A stretch of DNA of 64,000 nt, from positions 85,566 to 149,565 of the forward strand of contig JBFGZQ010000009.1 of assembly GCA_041586735.1 (NCBI GenBank), written 5' to 3'. Below are positions 33,048 through 41,027 of the stretch, piece by piece. This stretch comes from Motiliproteus sp041586735. GTDB taxonomy: Bacteria; Pseudomonadota; Gammaproteobacteria; Pseudomonadales; Balneatricaceae. The translations under genes and the position numbers were made by a program. Position 1 is the stretch's first letter. Each line of letters starts with the position of its first letter. The notes beneath the pieces were generated by a model that searched no databases, was not told the origin of the DNA, and was given only the letters and a program-made list of their open reading frames with translations.

Positions 33048-33427
33048 ACCTTGGGTTTATTTTTTGGTGTATTACTTTCTGAATTCAGGTAATCCCCTGG
33101 TTTTTTAGGACTGCCTTGGCTACCTGGATTCAGGTAATCAGAGGCGTCACCTGAGCCATCAAACTTAATTTCCAGCTCAATAATTTTCAGTGAAGCGGGC
33201 GAAAATTTAGCTTTTACTCGATGACCATTACGGTCCAAGCCCTTGATTTCATAACAGCCGTCATCCACTTTAATCCGTTTTACATCCCAGCCATTGCCTA
33301 TAATCATCTGACGAAGTTGTTCTTTAGGTTGCCACTCTGCCACAGGGTCAGTGCAATCATCGTCTGCCAGCGCAGCGCCACTCATCAAACATGAGGCGAA
33401 AACAGCAGTAATCAGTTTGTTTTTCAT
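33035..33427 (-). CDS. Small periplasmic PepSY-domain protein
   Basis: 130 residues from ATG 33427, preceded by AGGAGA. Signal peptide (KLITAVFASCLMSGAALA-DDD), then a single PepSY-like domain (EQLRQMIIGNGWDVKRIKVDDGCYEIKGLDRNGHRVKAKFSPASLKIIE), then a low-complexity tail in which SDYLNPGSQGSPKKPG and GDYLNSESNTPKNKP look like an internal duplication. Two cysteines could form a disulfide. Such proteins commonly accompany PepSY/DUF2271 redox operons and two-component systems; the role is unclear. It lies second in the minus-strand operon. Confidence 0.85.
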   Translation of the reverse strand: MKNKLITAVFASCLMSGAALADDDCTDPVAEWQPKEQLRQMIIGNGWDVKRIKVDDGCYEIKGLDRNGHRVKAKFSPASLKIIELEIKFDGSGDASDYLNPGSQGSPKKPGDYLNSESNTPKNKPKVTIE

Positions 33428-33505
33428 GGTGTATCTCCTGTTTATGTCATTATTCATGCTAAACGACTTTCCTGACATTGAGCTGAAAACAACGTCGTTT
33501 TAATG

Positions 33506-34861
33506 TTATCGCAGCTCAAATGCTTCCTTACGAAAAAGTAAAGATCCTTGTAAACTTTTCCGTAATTCATTTTCTAATATTTTGGCCCAGCCTGCGGGTC
33601 CACAAAACCATACTTCCATCGCGCCTGTCTTTGAATGTTGAGTCAGGAGCTGATCTGCCGTGAGTTTTTTGCCTTGATGGCTGTCATGTATCTGCAATTG
33701 AATACCCGTTAAGCCGATACAAGCCTTTTGTAACCGCTTAACGAAGGGATCTGTGGCGCTATTATTAGTGCAATAGTGCATCTCAGCCACGAGAGCATTA
33801 TCTGGCTGGTTTTGCAGCGCTTCAAGCCAGGCTAAAAAGGGTGTTACGCCAATGCCGCCAGCGATCCAGATTTGAGTGGCATTGGGTTTGCGCTGTTTGA
33901 AGTTAAACTGTCCATAAGGGCCTTCAACGGTGACCGATTGACCCGTTTTTAGTTTGTGATCCAAGCGCTTGGTATAATCACCCAGCGCTTTAATCTGAAA
34001 AGTAACTTGGCCGTTACCCTGATCCGAACTGGCAATCGTAAACGGATGAGCCCCTTCACTACGATCAAAAGTAACGAAAGCAAACTGTCCAGCACGATGC
34101 CCTTGCCATTTTTTTTCAAGCTGGCACTCGACTTCGGTGATGCCTGTTGCCGAGGTTGCGATTGAATTGATGGTGCCCTGAGCCTGCCGTGACTGCCCCA
34201 CCTTGCCTCTGAGGGACAGGATGCTAGCTAAGCTTCCTCCTGCCAGCATCAGCGCCATCAGCAAGCCTACCGGTTGTTGCCACCAAGCTAGAGGGGCCAA
34301 CCAGACAGCGTGAAAGACCAGTGCTAGATACAGTACTGGCATCGCACGGTGCAAATAGCGCCAGATGTTGTAAGGGAAGCGCTTCCAAAGGGTAAGTATG
34401 AGCATGGCAAAAACTAAATAGACGGCCCATTCTCCAATCTCTTCAGCCCCGTCTCTCATCATGTCGATAAAACCTGAGAATTCTTGCTCGGGTAAACGTC
34501 CGGCTCGTCCAAATATTGATTTAACCAGGTCATCGCCCATTTCAATCAGCCAATGAAGCACTGCAAAGACGACCGCCAAAATGCCGGTCCATTTGTGGAG
34601 ACGATAAATTTGATCAAGGCCATTGAAGGGCGCCTCTAACCAAGCCGGGCGAGTAGCCAGCATCAGGGTCACGGACATGAAACCGATAGACAGTAATCCG
34701 CTAAGATAGAGGCTATTATCATAAATTTCCCAAGGCAGAGAGGCCGCTACCCTGGTGTTCATATGATAGCTCCAGCCCCAGACAATAAAAATTCCGACGG
34801 CTATTAGGGCGAGGGTGATACTTAGTTTTTGATGTTTCATCTTAGCCAACCAGTTATGCAT
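33506..34861 (-). CDS. Ferric-reductase-like transmembrane oxidoreductase
   Basis: About 451 residues. Six membrane helices form a ferric-reductase-type cytochrome b domain (GLDQIYRLHKWTGILAVVFAVLHWLIEMG, YLHRAMPVLYLALVFHAVWL) with the paired histidines expected for two hemes. A cytoplasmic FAD/NAD(P)H module follows (HPFTIASSDQGNGQVTFQIKALG, VEGPYGQFNF, IWIAGGIGVTPFLAWLEAL, VWFCGPAGWAKILENELR). It would move electrons from NAD(P)H to the periplasm, for example to ferric iron, quinone or a flavoprotein. First gene of the operon, divergent from the two-component genes. The start is uncertain: ATG 34861 or ATG 34837, neither with a strong ribosome site. Confidence 0.9.
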   Translation of the reverse strand: MHNWLAKMKHQKLSITLALIAVGIFIVWGWSYHMNTRVAASLPWEIYDNSLYLSGLLSIGFMSVTLMLATRPAWLEAPFNGLDQIYRLHKWTGILAVVFAVLHWLIEMGDDLVKSIFGRAGRLPEQEFSGFIDMMRDGAEEIGEWAVYLVFAMLILTLWKRFPYNIWRYLHRAMPVLYLALVFHAVWLAPLAWWQQPVGLLMALMLAGGSLASILSLRGKVGQSRQAQGTINSIATSATGITEVECQLEKKWQGHRAGQFAFVTFDRSEGAHPFTIASSDQGNGQVTFQIKALGDYTKRLDHKLKTGQSVTVEGPYGQFNFKQRKPNATQIWIAGGIGVTPFLAWLEALQNQPDNALVAEMHYCTNNSATDPFVKRLQKACIGLTGIQLQIHDSHQGKKLTADQLLTQHSKTGAMEVWFCGPAGWAKILENELRKSLQGSLLFRKEAFELR

Positions 34862-35051
34862 TGAGTGCTCAGAGTATCCTGTATTCCTGACAGCAACCTG
34901 AAAATACAAAATGAGACTTAACCCTTAAATACAATAACTGCACATGGATGAGCAGTAAAACAATTTGCGTGTTGCTATTATTTAAGTTTTCAGCTTATTG
35001 TCAGGAACTTGGGTTATGATCAGACTTACTAAGACGTTCTAAGGGTACGAA

Positions 35052-35711
35052 ATGCGTATACTATTAGTAGAGGATGCCGAAGGTTTAGGCGAAGTGATAC
35101 AGGATCAAATATCAGATGAAGGTCATGCGCTTGACTGGGTTCAAAGCCTTTCCCATGCCGAAACCAGCCTCCACACCACTCACTATGATTTAATTCTTCT
35201 CGATCTGATGTTGCCAGACGGAAGTGGCATCGATTTGTTACAAAAGATACGACAATCTGGTAAAACAACCCCGGTGATTATTTTAACCGCCAGAGACCAA
35301 ATTTCCGATCGTATTAAGGGGTTGAATGCTGGCGCGGATGATTACCTGGTAAAACCCTTTGACCTATCAGAACTCTCCGCCCGCATAGCGGCAGTTTCCA
35401 GACGCTATGCGGGCAATCCAAACCCCATACGGCAGATCGGAACCTTAGAAGTTGATCTGACTAGGCATTTTATTTCTCGTGATGGTGTCTCGATCAATTT
35501 AACGGCCCGGGAGTGGGCCTTGTTTGAAGCCTTCATCCAAAGACCCGGCACCGTACTCTCAAAATCACAACTAGAAGACCATCTTTATGCTTTTGGAGCA
35601 GAAATCGAAAGCAATACCATTGAGGTTTATATTAGTAGGCTTCGAAAAAAACTGGGTAAGGATTATTTTGAGACGGTTCGCGGTTTGGGATATAGCATGA
35701 GGCGTCCATGA
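35052..35711 (+). CDS. OmpR-family response regulator
   Basis: 219 residues. Receiver domain with MRILLVEDAEGLGEVI, phospho-acceptor Asp at about 52 in LILLDLMLPDGSG, Thr in IILTARDQ and Lys in DDYLVKPFDL. A winged-helix DNA-binding domain follows (LTAREWALFEAFIQRPGTVLSKSQLEDHLY ... IEVYISRLRKKLGKDYFETVRGLGYSMRRP). It resembles QseB/PmrA-type regulators. Its stop overlaps the start of the kinase gene by 4 bases. The 190-bp AT-rich space it shares with the ferric-reductase-like gene is the likely control region for both directions. Confidence 0.95.
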   Translation: MRILLVEDAEGLGEVIQDQISDEGHALDWVQSLSHAETSLHTTHYDLILLDLMLPDGSGIDLLQKIRQSGKTTPVIILTARDQISDRIKGLNAGADDYLVKPFDLSELSARIAAVSRRYAGNPNPIRQIGTLEVDLTRHFISRDGVSINLTAREWALFEAFIQRPGTVLSKSQLEDHLYAFGAEIESNTIEVYISRLRKKLGKDYFETVRGLGYSMRRP

Positions 35712-35752
35712 CTTCGCAGCAAATGACCTCGCCGCAAATGAAGTCGCCACAA
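35708..35752 (+). repeat. In-frame 15-bp tandem repeat carrying three ATG codons
   Basis: ATGACTTCGCAGCAA, ATGACCTCGCCGCAA and ATGAAGTCGCCACAA are consecutive, encoding MTSQQ, MTSPQ and MKSPQ at the very start of the kinase gene. Each unit begins with an in-frame ATG. The repeat also spans the end of the regulator gene (TGA within the first unit). Confidence 0.95.
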
Positions 35753-37075
35753 AGTCTTCAGAAAGTCCTTGGTATTGGCTTAACTGTGGGTGTGAGCTTA
35801 CTGTGGATGGTTGCATTATCAGGTGCCGTATATGTTTCACATAACAAACTGAATGAACTATTTGATAGCGCGCTAACGGAAACCGCTCAACGTATCATGC
35901 CGCTCGCTATTGTTGAAATATATAACAGAGAAGATCCAAAACAATCGCAACAGATAATGTCATTTGCAGCTCACAATGAGCGTCTTGTATACCTTGTTCG
36001 TAATGAGCTCGGGCAGATTTTATTGCAATCTCATAACGCTGATCCTACAATTTTTAATCAAACATTACTCGAAGGATTTAGCTCATCAGCGACTCATAGA
36101 TTTTACGGAGTTTCAGCAGTACAAAATACATTACACATAGAGGTTGCCGAACCGCTGACTCAAAGACGAGCAGCAACAATAGAAATGGCCATCTCTTTAT
36201 TATGGCCATTAGTATTACTTATCCCTCTTTGTTTTATCGGTAGCTGGGTATTTGTGCGTTACAGTTTGCGTTACGTTATTGCTTACCGTGATGAAATTGA
36301 ATCTCGTGGTAGTGGCAATCTCTCACCGGTCAGAGTGAAAGGCTTGCCAACTGAAGTACTCACTATCGCCAAGTCTGTCAATAATTTACTGGATCGCTTA
36401 CGACGAGCGCTAGAATCAGAACGAGCGTTCACGGCTAACAGTGCCCATGAGTTACGAACACCCATTGCCACTGCATTGGCACAAATTCAACGGCTACAGC
36501 AAGAGGTTTCAGCGGAACCCATTAAAGATAAGCTGGTTAAAATTGAAACGACTATAAAAGGCTTATCAAGTTTGTCAGAAAAGTTGATGCAGCTGGCCAA
36601 GGCCGAAGGCGGAGGACTTTTATCGACTGAGCGACATGATCTGATTAGCCTGTTAAGGCTGATTATTGACGACACCCAGCGATCGGTCTCAGCGAGAACA
36701 ATTACGCTGACACTGCCGCCAAATGGAGAATTTACATCCATTATAGACCCGGATGCTTTTGCTATATTGATTCGGAATTTACTCGATAATGCCATCAAAC
36801 ACGGGATTAATAATCAACCGGTCGAGATTCACTTTTCTTCCGAAGGCGTATTGAGGATCGTCAATGCGGCCAAGGTCATACCTGCCGAGACACTCGTGCA
36901 ACTGCGCCAACGGTTTGTTAGATCAAATATCTCTGTTCAAGGTTTGGGGCTTGGGCTCGCTATTGCTGATGCAATAGTCACAGGCGTAGGTGCAACAATG
37001 ACGTTCAACTCCCCGGCCACTGGGCGAGCAGATGGATTTGAAGTGAGTGTAGATTTTTCGGTAATAGATAATTAA
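35708..37075 (+). CDS. Sensor histidine kinase, QseC/PmrB type
   Basis: Up to 455 residues. N-terminal MTSQQMTSPQMKSPQ repeat, membrane helix (about 20-45), periplasmic domain of about 110 residues, second helix (about 162-185), linker, then HisKA with the phospho-acceptor His in AFTANSAHELRTPIATALAQ and HATPase_c with N box IRNLLDNAIKHGI and G box LGLGLAIADAI. The start overlaps the regulator stop (ATGA). Three in-frame ATGs at 35708, 35723 and 35738 could all serve. Signal unknown; the context suggests sensing related to the divergent redox operon, such as metal or redox state. Confidence 0.94.
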   Translation: MTSQQMTSPQMKSPQSLQKVLGIGLTVGVSLLWMVALSGAVYVSHNKLNELFDSALTETAQRIMPLAIVEIYNREDPKQSQQIMSFAAHNERLVYLVRNELGQILLQSHNADPTIFNQTLLEGFSSSATHRFYGVSAVQNTLHIEVAEPLTQRRAATIEMAISLLWPLVLLIPLCFIGSWVFVRYSLRYVIAYRDEIESRGSGNLSPVRVKGLPTEVLTIAKSVNNLLDRLRRALESERAFTANSAHELRTPIATALAQIQRLQQEVSAEPIKDKLVKIETTIKGLSSLSEKLMQLAKAEGGGLLSTERHDLISLLRLIIDDTQRSVSARTITLTLPPNGEFTSIIDPDAFAILIRNLLDNAIKHGINNQPVEIHFSSEGVLRIVNAAKVIPAETLVQLRQRFVRSNISVQGLGLGLAIADAIVTGVGATMTFNSPATGRADGFEVSVDFSVIDN

Positions 37076-37090
37076 ATTGAGTCTAGGATA

Positions 37091-38026
37091 ATGACCGTTC
37101 GCAGGAACCCGGGGATCATCGTAATGGGTAGCCAGACATTGAAATATAGTAAAAATCCCGCAGCAATAGCCGCATTATGGATGGCGGGCACCTTAGCTTC
37201 TTTTATGGCCATGGCCATCGGGGGGCGAGAGTTGTCCGAGGAACTTAGCACTTTTCAGATCCTGTTCTTCCGCAGTGCGATTGGTTTGTTGATTATTAGT
37301 TACCTGTTGTACCGCAGTGGCTGGCACCTGATCCGCACTTCCGCTATATCGACACATATTTTAAGGAATATCGCCCATTACGGCGGCCAATTTGGTTGGT
37401 TCTACGGTCTGGCATTGATACCACTTGCAGAGGTTTTTGCGATTGAGTTCACAGTACCTGTGTGGACAGCCATACTGGCCGTATTTATGTTGGGCGAAAG
37501 GCTGTCTGGAGTCCGTATGATCGCCATTGGATTGGGGATTGTGGGAATATTTATCATTTTGAAACCGGGGCTAGAAATAGTGAATCCAGCTGCACTTGCA
37601 GTGTTGGGAGGGGCCATCTGTTACGCCATTGCTCACATAAAAACTAAAAAGTTAGCCCATATCGACCACCCTCTTTGCATCTTATTTTACATGACGGTTA
37701 TCCAGCTACCGTTAGGACTCATTCCAGCATTATATGATTGGCGCACGCCACCCTTTGAGGTGTGGCCATGGATAATCGTTGTAGGAGTGACAGCCTTGAG
37801 TGCACATTACTGCATAACACGAGCACTGCAGTTGATTGATGTTACGGTTGTCGTGTCCATGGACTTTTTGAGGCTACCACTGATAGCGGTGGTTGGTTTT
37901 TTACTTTATGGCGAGCCCATGGAGTGGGCCGTTTTATTGGGTGCATTGGTGATGTTTATTGGAAACTATCTGAGCATCCAAGCTGAAAAAAAGAAACTTT
38001 TAAAGACTCAAAAATCAAGCACTTAG
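37091..38026 (+). CDS. EamA/DMT-superfamily transporter
   Basis: Up to 311 residues; ATG 37124 (MGSQTLKYSK), with GGGGA upstream, is an alternative start. Ten membrane helices in two EamA repeats (TLASFMAMAIGGRELSEELSTFQILFFRSAIGLLIISYLL; EVFAIEFTVPVWTAILAVFMLGERLSGVRMIAIGLGIVGIFIILKPG; second half ending LLYGEPMEWAVLLGALVMFIGNYLSIQAEKKK). Such permeases export amino acids or other metabolites. It follows the kinase gene by 15 bases on the same strand and may be cotranscribed. It is the last gene of the inserted segment; the hrpB remnant begins about 50 bases later. Confidence 0.87.
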   Translation: MTVRRNPGIIVMGSQTLKYSKNPAAIAALWMAGTLASFMAMAIGGRELSEELSTFQILFFRSAIGLLIISYLLYRSGWHLIRTSAISTHILRNIAHYGGQFGWFYGLALIPLAEVFAIEFTVPVWTAILAVFMLGERLSGVRMIAIGLGIVGIFIILKPGLEIVNPAALAVLGGAICYAIAHIKTKKLAHIDHPLCILFYMTVIQLPLGLIPALYDWRTPPFEVWPWIIVVGVTALSAHYCITRALQLIDVTVVVSMDFLRLPLIAVVGFLLYGEPMEWAVLLGALVMFIGNYLSIQAEKKKLLKTQKSST

Positions 38027-38075
38027 ATGCGACGTCATCACCGACTTACTGGCGACTCCTGCCAAAGGTCAACGT

Positions 38076-38180
38076 TCCACACTACCGATCAAAAATGGGT
38101 ACTACTGGCCGGACAATCCGCGCGAGGCGCGAGCCACCCTCGGAACCAAAAAATGGGTGGCAGACAACAACGCGCTCCGG
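38076..38180 (+). pseudogene. Decayed 3' end of hrpB
   Basis: In one frame this reads NGYYWPDNPREARATLGTKKW, against RHYWPDNPREAQATRGTKKG at the end of intact hrpB (29946). Over 58 bases (29871-29928 against 38101-38158) 48 match by eye. Upstream codons no longer resemble hrpB, and the frame runs on without the original stop. It sits just before the 3' end of sseA, convergent with it, exactly where the hrpB end would be if the two genes had been neighbours. Confidence 0.75.
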
Positions 38181-38204
38181 CGACTCATGTCGGAAAAAAC
38201 TAGA

Positions 38205-39065
38205 CTACGACGTCGCTACCGGTCTGGCTGGATCGCGGATCCATTCACTCCAGGATCCGGCATACAGACGCGCCCCGGGCAGCCCGGCGATCTCCAGCGC
38301 TAACAGCAGATGACAGGCGGTCACCCCCGAGCCGCACATCGCCACCAGCATCTCGGGGCTGCGATCTCCCAGCAGCGCCGACCACTCGGCGCGTAGCTGA
38401 GCGGCGGTTTTAAAGGTACCACTGGCTGTGAGGCTGTCGGACAATGGCCGGCTCAGCGCCCCCGGCACATGCCCGGCCACCGGATCAATCGGCTCCTGCT
38501 CACCGCGAAAACGCTCGGCGTTACGGGCGTCGAGCAGGGTAAAAGCACGAGTTTGCAGATTAGCCAGTACCGTCTCAGCACTGACCAGCACATCGCTATG
38601 GAGTTGGTAAGGATAGGGATCACCGGGAACGGGCGTGACAGGCTGATCCGACACCGCGCCCTCGGTCGCTACCCAAGCCGGAAAGCCGCCGTCAAGCACC
38701 GCGACCCGCTCATGCCCCAGCCAGCGCAGCAGCCACCAGGCGCGAGCGGCCATCGCCCCGCCCATATCGTCGTAGACCACCACCTGGGTATCGACACCGA
38801 TACCCCACTCCCCGAGGCGACGCGCCAGCTGTTGCGGATCGGGCAGCGGATGGCGGCCCGAGCTCGAGGTGATCGCCGAGGAGAGATCCTTCTCCAGATG
38901 GGCATAGAGGGCGCCGGGGATATGGCCTTGCCGATACAGCGCCAGCCCCGCCTCGGGCTGCATCAGGTTGAAGCGGCAGTCGAGCACCACCCGCTGGATC
39001 CCAGCGGTACAAACATTCAGGCCCGCCTCCAGAGAAGGGGCATCGATCAGAGTACGGTAATCCAT
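38205..39065 (-). CDS. sseA: 3-mercaptopyruvate sulfurtransferase SseA
   Basis: 286 residues, two rhodanese domains. The active-site loop is CGSGVTACHLLLALE, the form typical of mercaptopyruvate sulfurtransferases (thiosulfate enzymes have CRxGxR). Domain one carries VVLDCRFNLMQPEAG and VVVYDDMGGAMAARAWWLLRWLGH; domain two VAVLDGGFPAW, LLDARNAERFRGEQEPIDPVAGHVPGA. It transfers sulfur from 3-mercaptopyruvate to thiols or cyanide. A piece of it (the VYDDMGGA region) also occurs decayed beside hrpB near 30.0 kb. GGAG lies upstream of ATG 39065. Confidence 0.93.
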   Translation of the reverse strand: MDYRTLIDAPSLEAGLNVCTAGIQRVVLDCRFNLMQPEAGLALYRQGHIPGALYAHLEKDLSSAITSSSGRHPLPDPQQLARRLGEWGIGVDTQVVVYDDMGGAMAARAWWLLRWLGHERVAVLDGGFPAWVATEGAVSDQPVTPVPGDPYPYQLHSDVLVSAETVLANLQTRAFTLLDARNAERFRGEQEPIDPVAGHVPGALSRPLSDSLTASGTFKTAAQLRAEWSALLGDRSPEMLVAMCGSGVTACHLLLALEIAGLPGARLYAGSWSEWIRDPARPVATS

Positions 39066-39202
39066 AGCAAACTCCTGTCTAGCGTGGGTCTAATAGCGGG
39101 TCTAGTCGTTAGCATAGCGGCAAGATGATCCCGCTGGCCATCCATACATCCTGTCGGAACAGATTCCGACCCACAATACTTCCCCCAGAGCGCCTAAGCG
39201 CA

Positions 39203-40483
39203 TCAGCCCAGATACGGAGCCAGCTCTTCGAGCAGCAGCTCGAGTTCATTCTGGGCTTTCTGTTGGGCTTTCTTTTTTAAGCCCTCGACCTCGGCCCGCT
39301 TGCTAGCAATCAGTTGCGTGGCGGCCGCGCTTTTATCCTCGGCCTGGGTCACCTGATCGAGCAGCGGCTGGAGCTGCATCAGGATCGCCCGACGGCGTCC
39401 GGCCTCGGCATTGACCAGCTGCTCGGCGCTCTTCTGTTTCTTCTTCGGCTCGCTTTTAGTTGCACCAACCAGGGTGGTATTCAAGGGCCGAATACCGGCC
39501 GCCTCGCGAATCTCGCGCATAAAGGGCACCGCGTAGTCACGCGCTTTTTCAGCGCCCTTATTAAGCAACACCTCGACGCTGTTGAGATCCTGCATCAGCT
39601 CGTTATAACGCTGACGCGGCTCGCGCAGGTAGCCATTGAGCGATTCAAACAGCTCCAGCTTGGCATCACCCCAACCGATCCCCTGCTCAAACTTGGCACG
39701 AAAATCCGCCGTCTCCTGCGCATTGGCAAACAGCGAGTACAGCTCAAACAGGGTGCTGCTATCAGCATCCTTCGGTTCACCGGGCAGCCGTGAATCGGTC
39801 TTGATCTGCTTGATCAGGCTCAGCAACTCGTTTTCGGAGCAGAACAGCGGGATGGTGTTGTCATAGCTCTTGCTCATCTTGCGGCCATCGAGGCCGGGGA
39901 TGATGATCGGATCATCGATCATCGGCTCGGGCATCACAAACAGATCGGCGTAAGTGTGGTTGAAACGCGCGGCGATATCGCGGGCCATCTCGATATGCTG
40001 AATCTGATCCTTACCGACCGGGATATGCTTGGCATTGAACATCAGAATATCGGCAGCCATCAGCACCGGATAGCTGAACAGCCCCAGGGTGACGCCATCG
40101 TCCAGATCCGGATTACCGGTATCACGATTGGCATCTACCGAGGCTTTGTAAGCATGCGAGCGGTTCATCAACCCCTTAGAGCACAAGCAGGTGAGGATCC
40201 AGGTCAGCTCGGGGATCTCGGGAATATCGGATTGCCGGTAGAAGGTGGCGTTATCGGTATCCAACCCCAGCGCCAGCCAGGTCGCGGCGATCTCCCGAGT
40301 CGAGCGCGCCACCCGCTCCGGGTCATGACACTTGATCAGGGCATGAAAGTCGGCCAGAAAAAAGTAGGAACTCAGGCTCGAATCTTGGCTGGCTTTAACC
40401 GCCGGCTTGATGGCGCCCAGGTAGTTACCTAGATGTGGGGTGCCTGTGGTGGTGATACCGGTTAATACGCGTTTTTGGGTCAT
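39203..40483 (-). CDS. trpS: Tryptophanyl-tRNA synthetase
   Basis: 426 residues from ATG 40483 (MTQKRVLTGITTTGTPHLGNYLGAIKP), where the HIGH-type motif is PHLGN and the KMSKS motif is GRKMSKSYDNTI. It charges tRNA-Trp. It is about 90 residues longer than the Escherichia coli enzyme because of a Lys/Gln/Glu-rich helical C-terminal extension (SAEQLVNAEAGRRRAILMQL ... LLLEELAPYLG) that could form a coiled coil; Pseudomonas-type TrpS proteins are similarly long. Upstream codons to 40522 look non-coding. It is a single gene on the minus strand. Confidence 0.96.
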   Translation of the reverse strand: MTQKRVLTGITTTGTPHLGNYLGAIKPAVKASQDSSLSSYFFLADFHALIKCHDPERVARSTREIAATWLALGLDTDNATFYRQSDIPEIPELTWILTCLCSKGLMNRSHAYKASVDANRDTGNPDLDDGVTLGLFSYPVLMAADILMFNAKHIPVGKDQIQHIEMARDIAARFNHTYADLFVMPEPMIDDPIIIPGLDGRKMSKSYDNTIPLFCSENELLSLIKQIKTDSRLPGEPKDADSSTLFELYSLFANAQETADFRAKFEQGIGWGDAKLELFESLNGYLREPRQRYNELMQDLNSVEVLLNKGAEKARDYAVPFMREIREAAGIRPLNTTLVGATKSEPKKKQKSAEQLVNAEAGRRRAILMQLQPLLDQVTQAEDKSAAATQLIASKRAEVEGLKKKAQQKAQNELELLLEELAPYLG

Positions 40484-40793
40484 CGCTGGGTTCTGTCTTG
40501 GGCTGCTTTTGAAGCGCCTCATAATACAGCATTCTGCGTCGCCGTCCCTACTGCTGGGCAGATCCGGGCAATATCCGGCTACCGAACTATTATTCGCGGC
40601 CCAAAGCCTGGCGCTACGGGTGGCGGGTGGCGTAACACTCGGCTCGATCGCCCATCACTACCGGCAACCACGCGCGCCGTCAAGGAGCACCCCGCGTTAG
40701 TCATGGCTAGCCATAAAACTGCACCCAGACCGCTATAAATCCTCAACTATACTGAGTGCGTCCCCCCCTATTTTGACGCCGAGGATCACAGCA
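40484..40793. other. 310-bp gap between trpS and the DUF2789 gene
   Basis: Holds the divergent control regions. A -10-like TATACT at 40748-40753 lies 40 bases upstream of the DUF2789 start, within CTATACTGAG, the same wording seen before the DUF1499 gene at 12249. No convincing -35. No RNA gene or other reading frame that I can support. Confidence 0.35.
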
Positions 40794-41027
40794 ATGGACA
40801 CCAGTAATCACAACCTGCAAACCCTGTTTCAGCAACTGGGGCTACCGAGCGAACCCGACCAGATTGACCAGTTTATCCGCCAGCACCGCGCCGAAACGGG
40901 CCTTGATCGGCTTGAGGGCGCAAGTTTCTGGACCCCCAGCCAGGCGCGTTTTATTCAGGAGGCCCTGAGTCTCGATTCCGACTGGTGCGAAGTGGTCGAC
41001 GAACTCAATCAACGGCTGCATCAATAA
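40794..41027 (+). CDS. DUF2789 family protein
   Basis: 77 residues from ATG 40794 with GAGGA upstream. The whole protein matches the DUF2789 pattern: MDTSNHNLQTLFQQLGLPSEP, IDQFIRQHR, ASFWTPSQARFIQEAL and DSDWCEVVDELNQRLHQ. These are short acidic helical proteins common in Pseudomonas-related bacteria; function unknown. Its 3' end overlaps the 3' end of the convergent rsuA gene by 23 bases. Confidence 0.85.
   Translation: MDTSNHNLQTLFQQLGLPSEPDQIDQFIRQHRAETGLDRLEGASFWTPSQARFIQEALSLDSDWCEVVDELNQRLHQ

Noticed and set aside
30246..38026. Transposon or integrative element carrying the accessory block
   Set aside because: No transposase, integrase, terminal inverted repeats or tRNA attachment site were seen; the reciprocal gene remnants favour homologous recombination instead.
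38095..38313. 72-codon plus-strand frame beginning in the hrpB remnant
   Set aside because: It is out of frame with the hrpB similarity and extends antisense into sseA.
40400..40790. Open frames on the plus strand opposite the trpS start and in the gap
   Set aside because: They overlap the trpS coding start or the promoter region and show no protein-like features.
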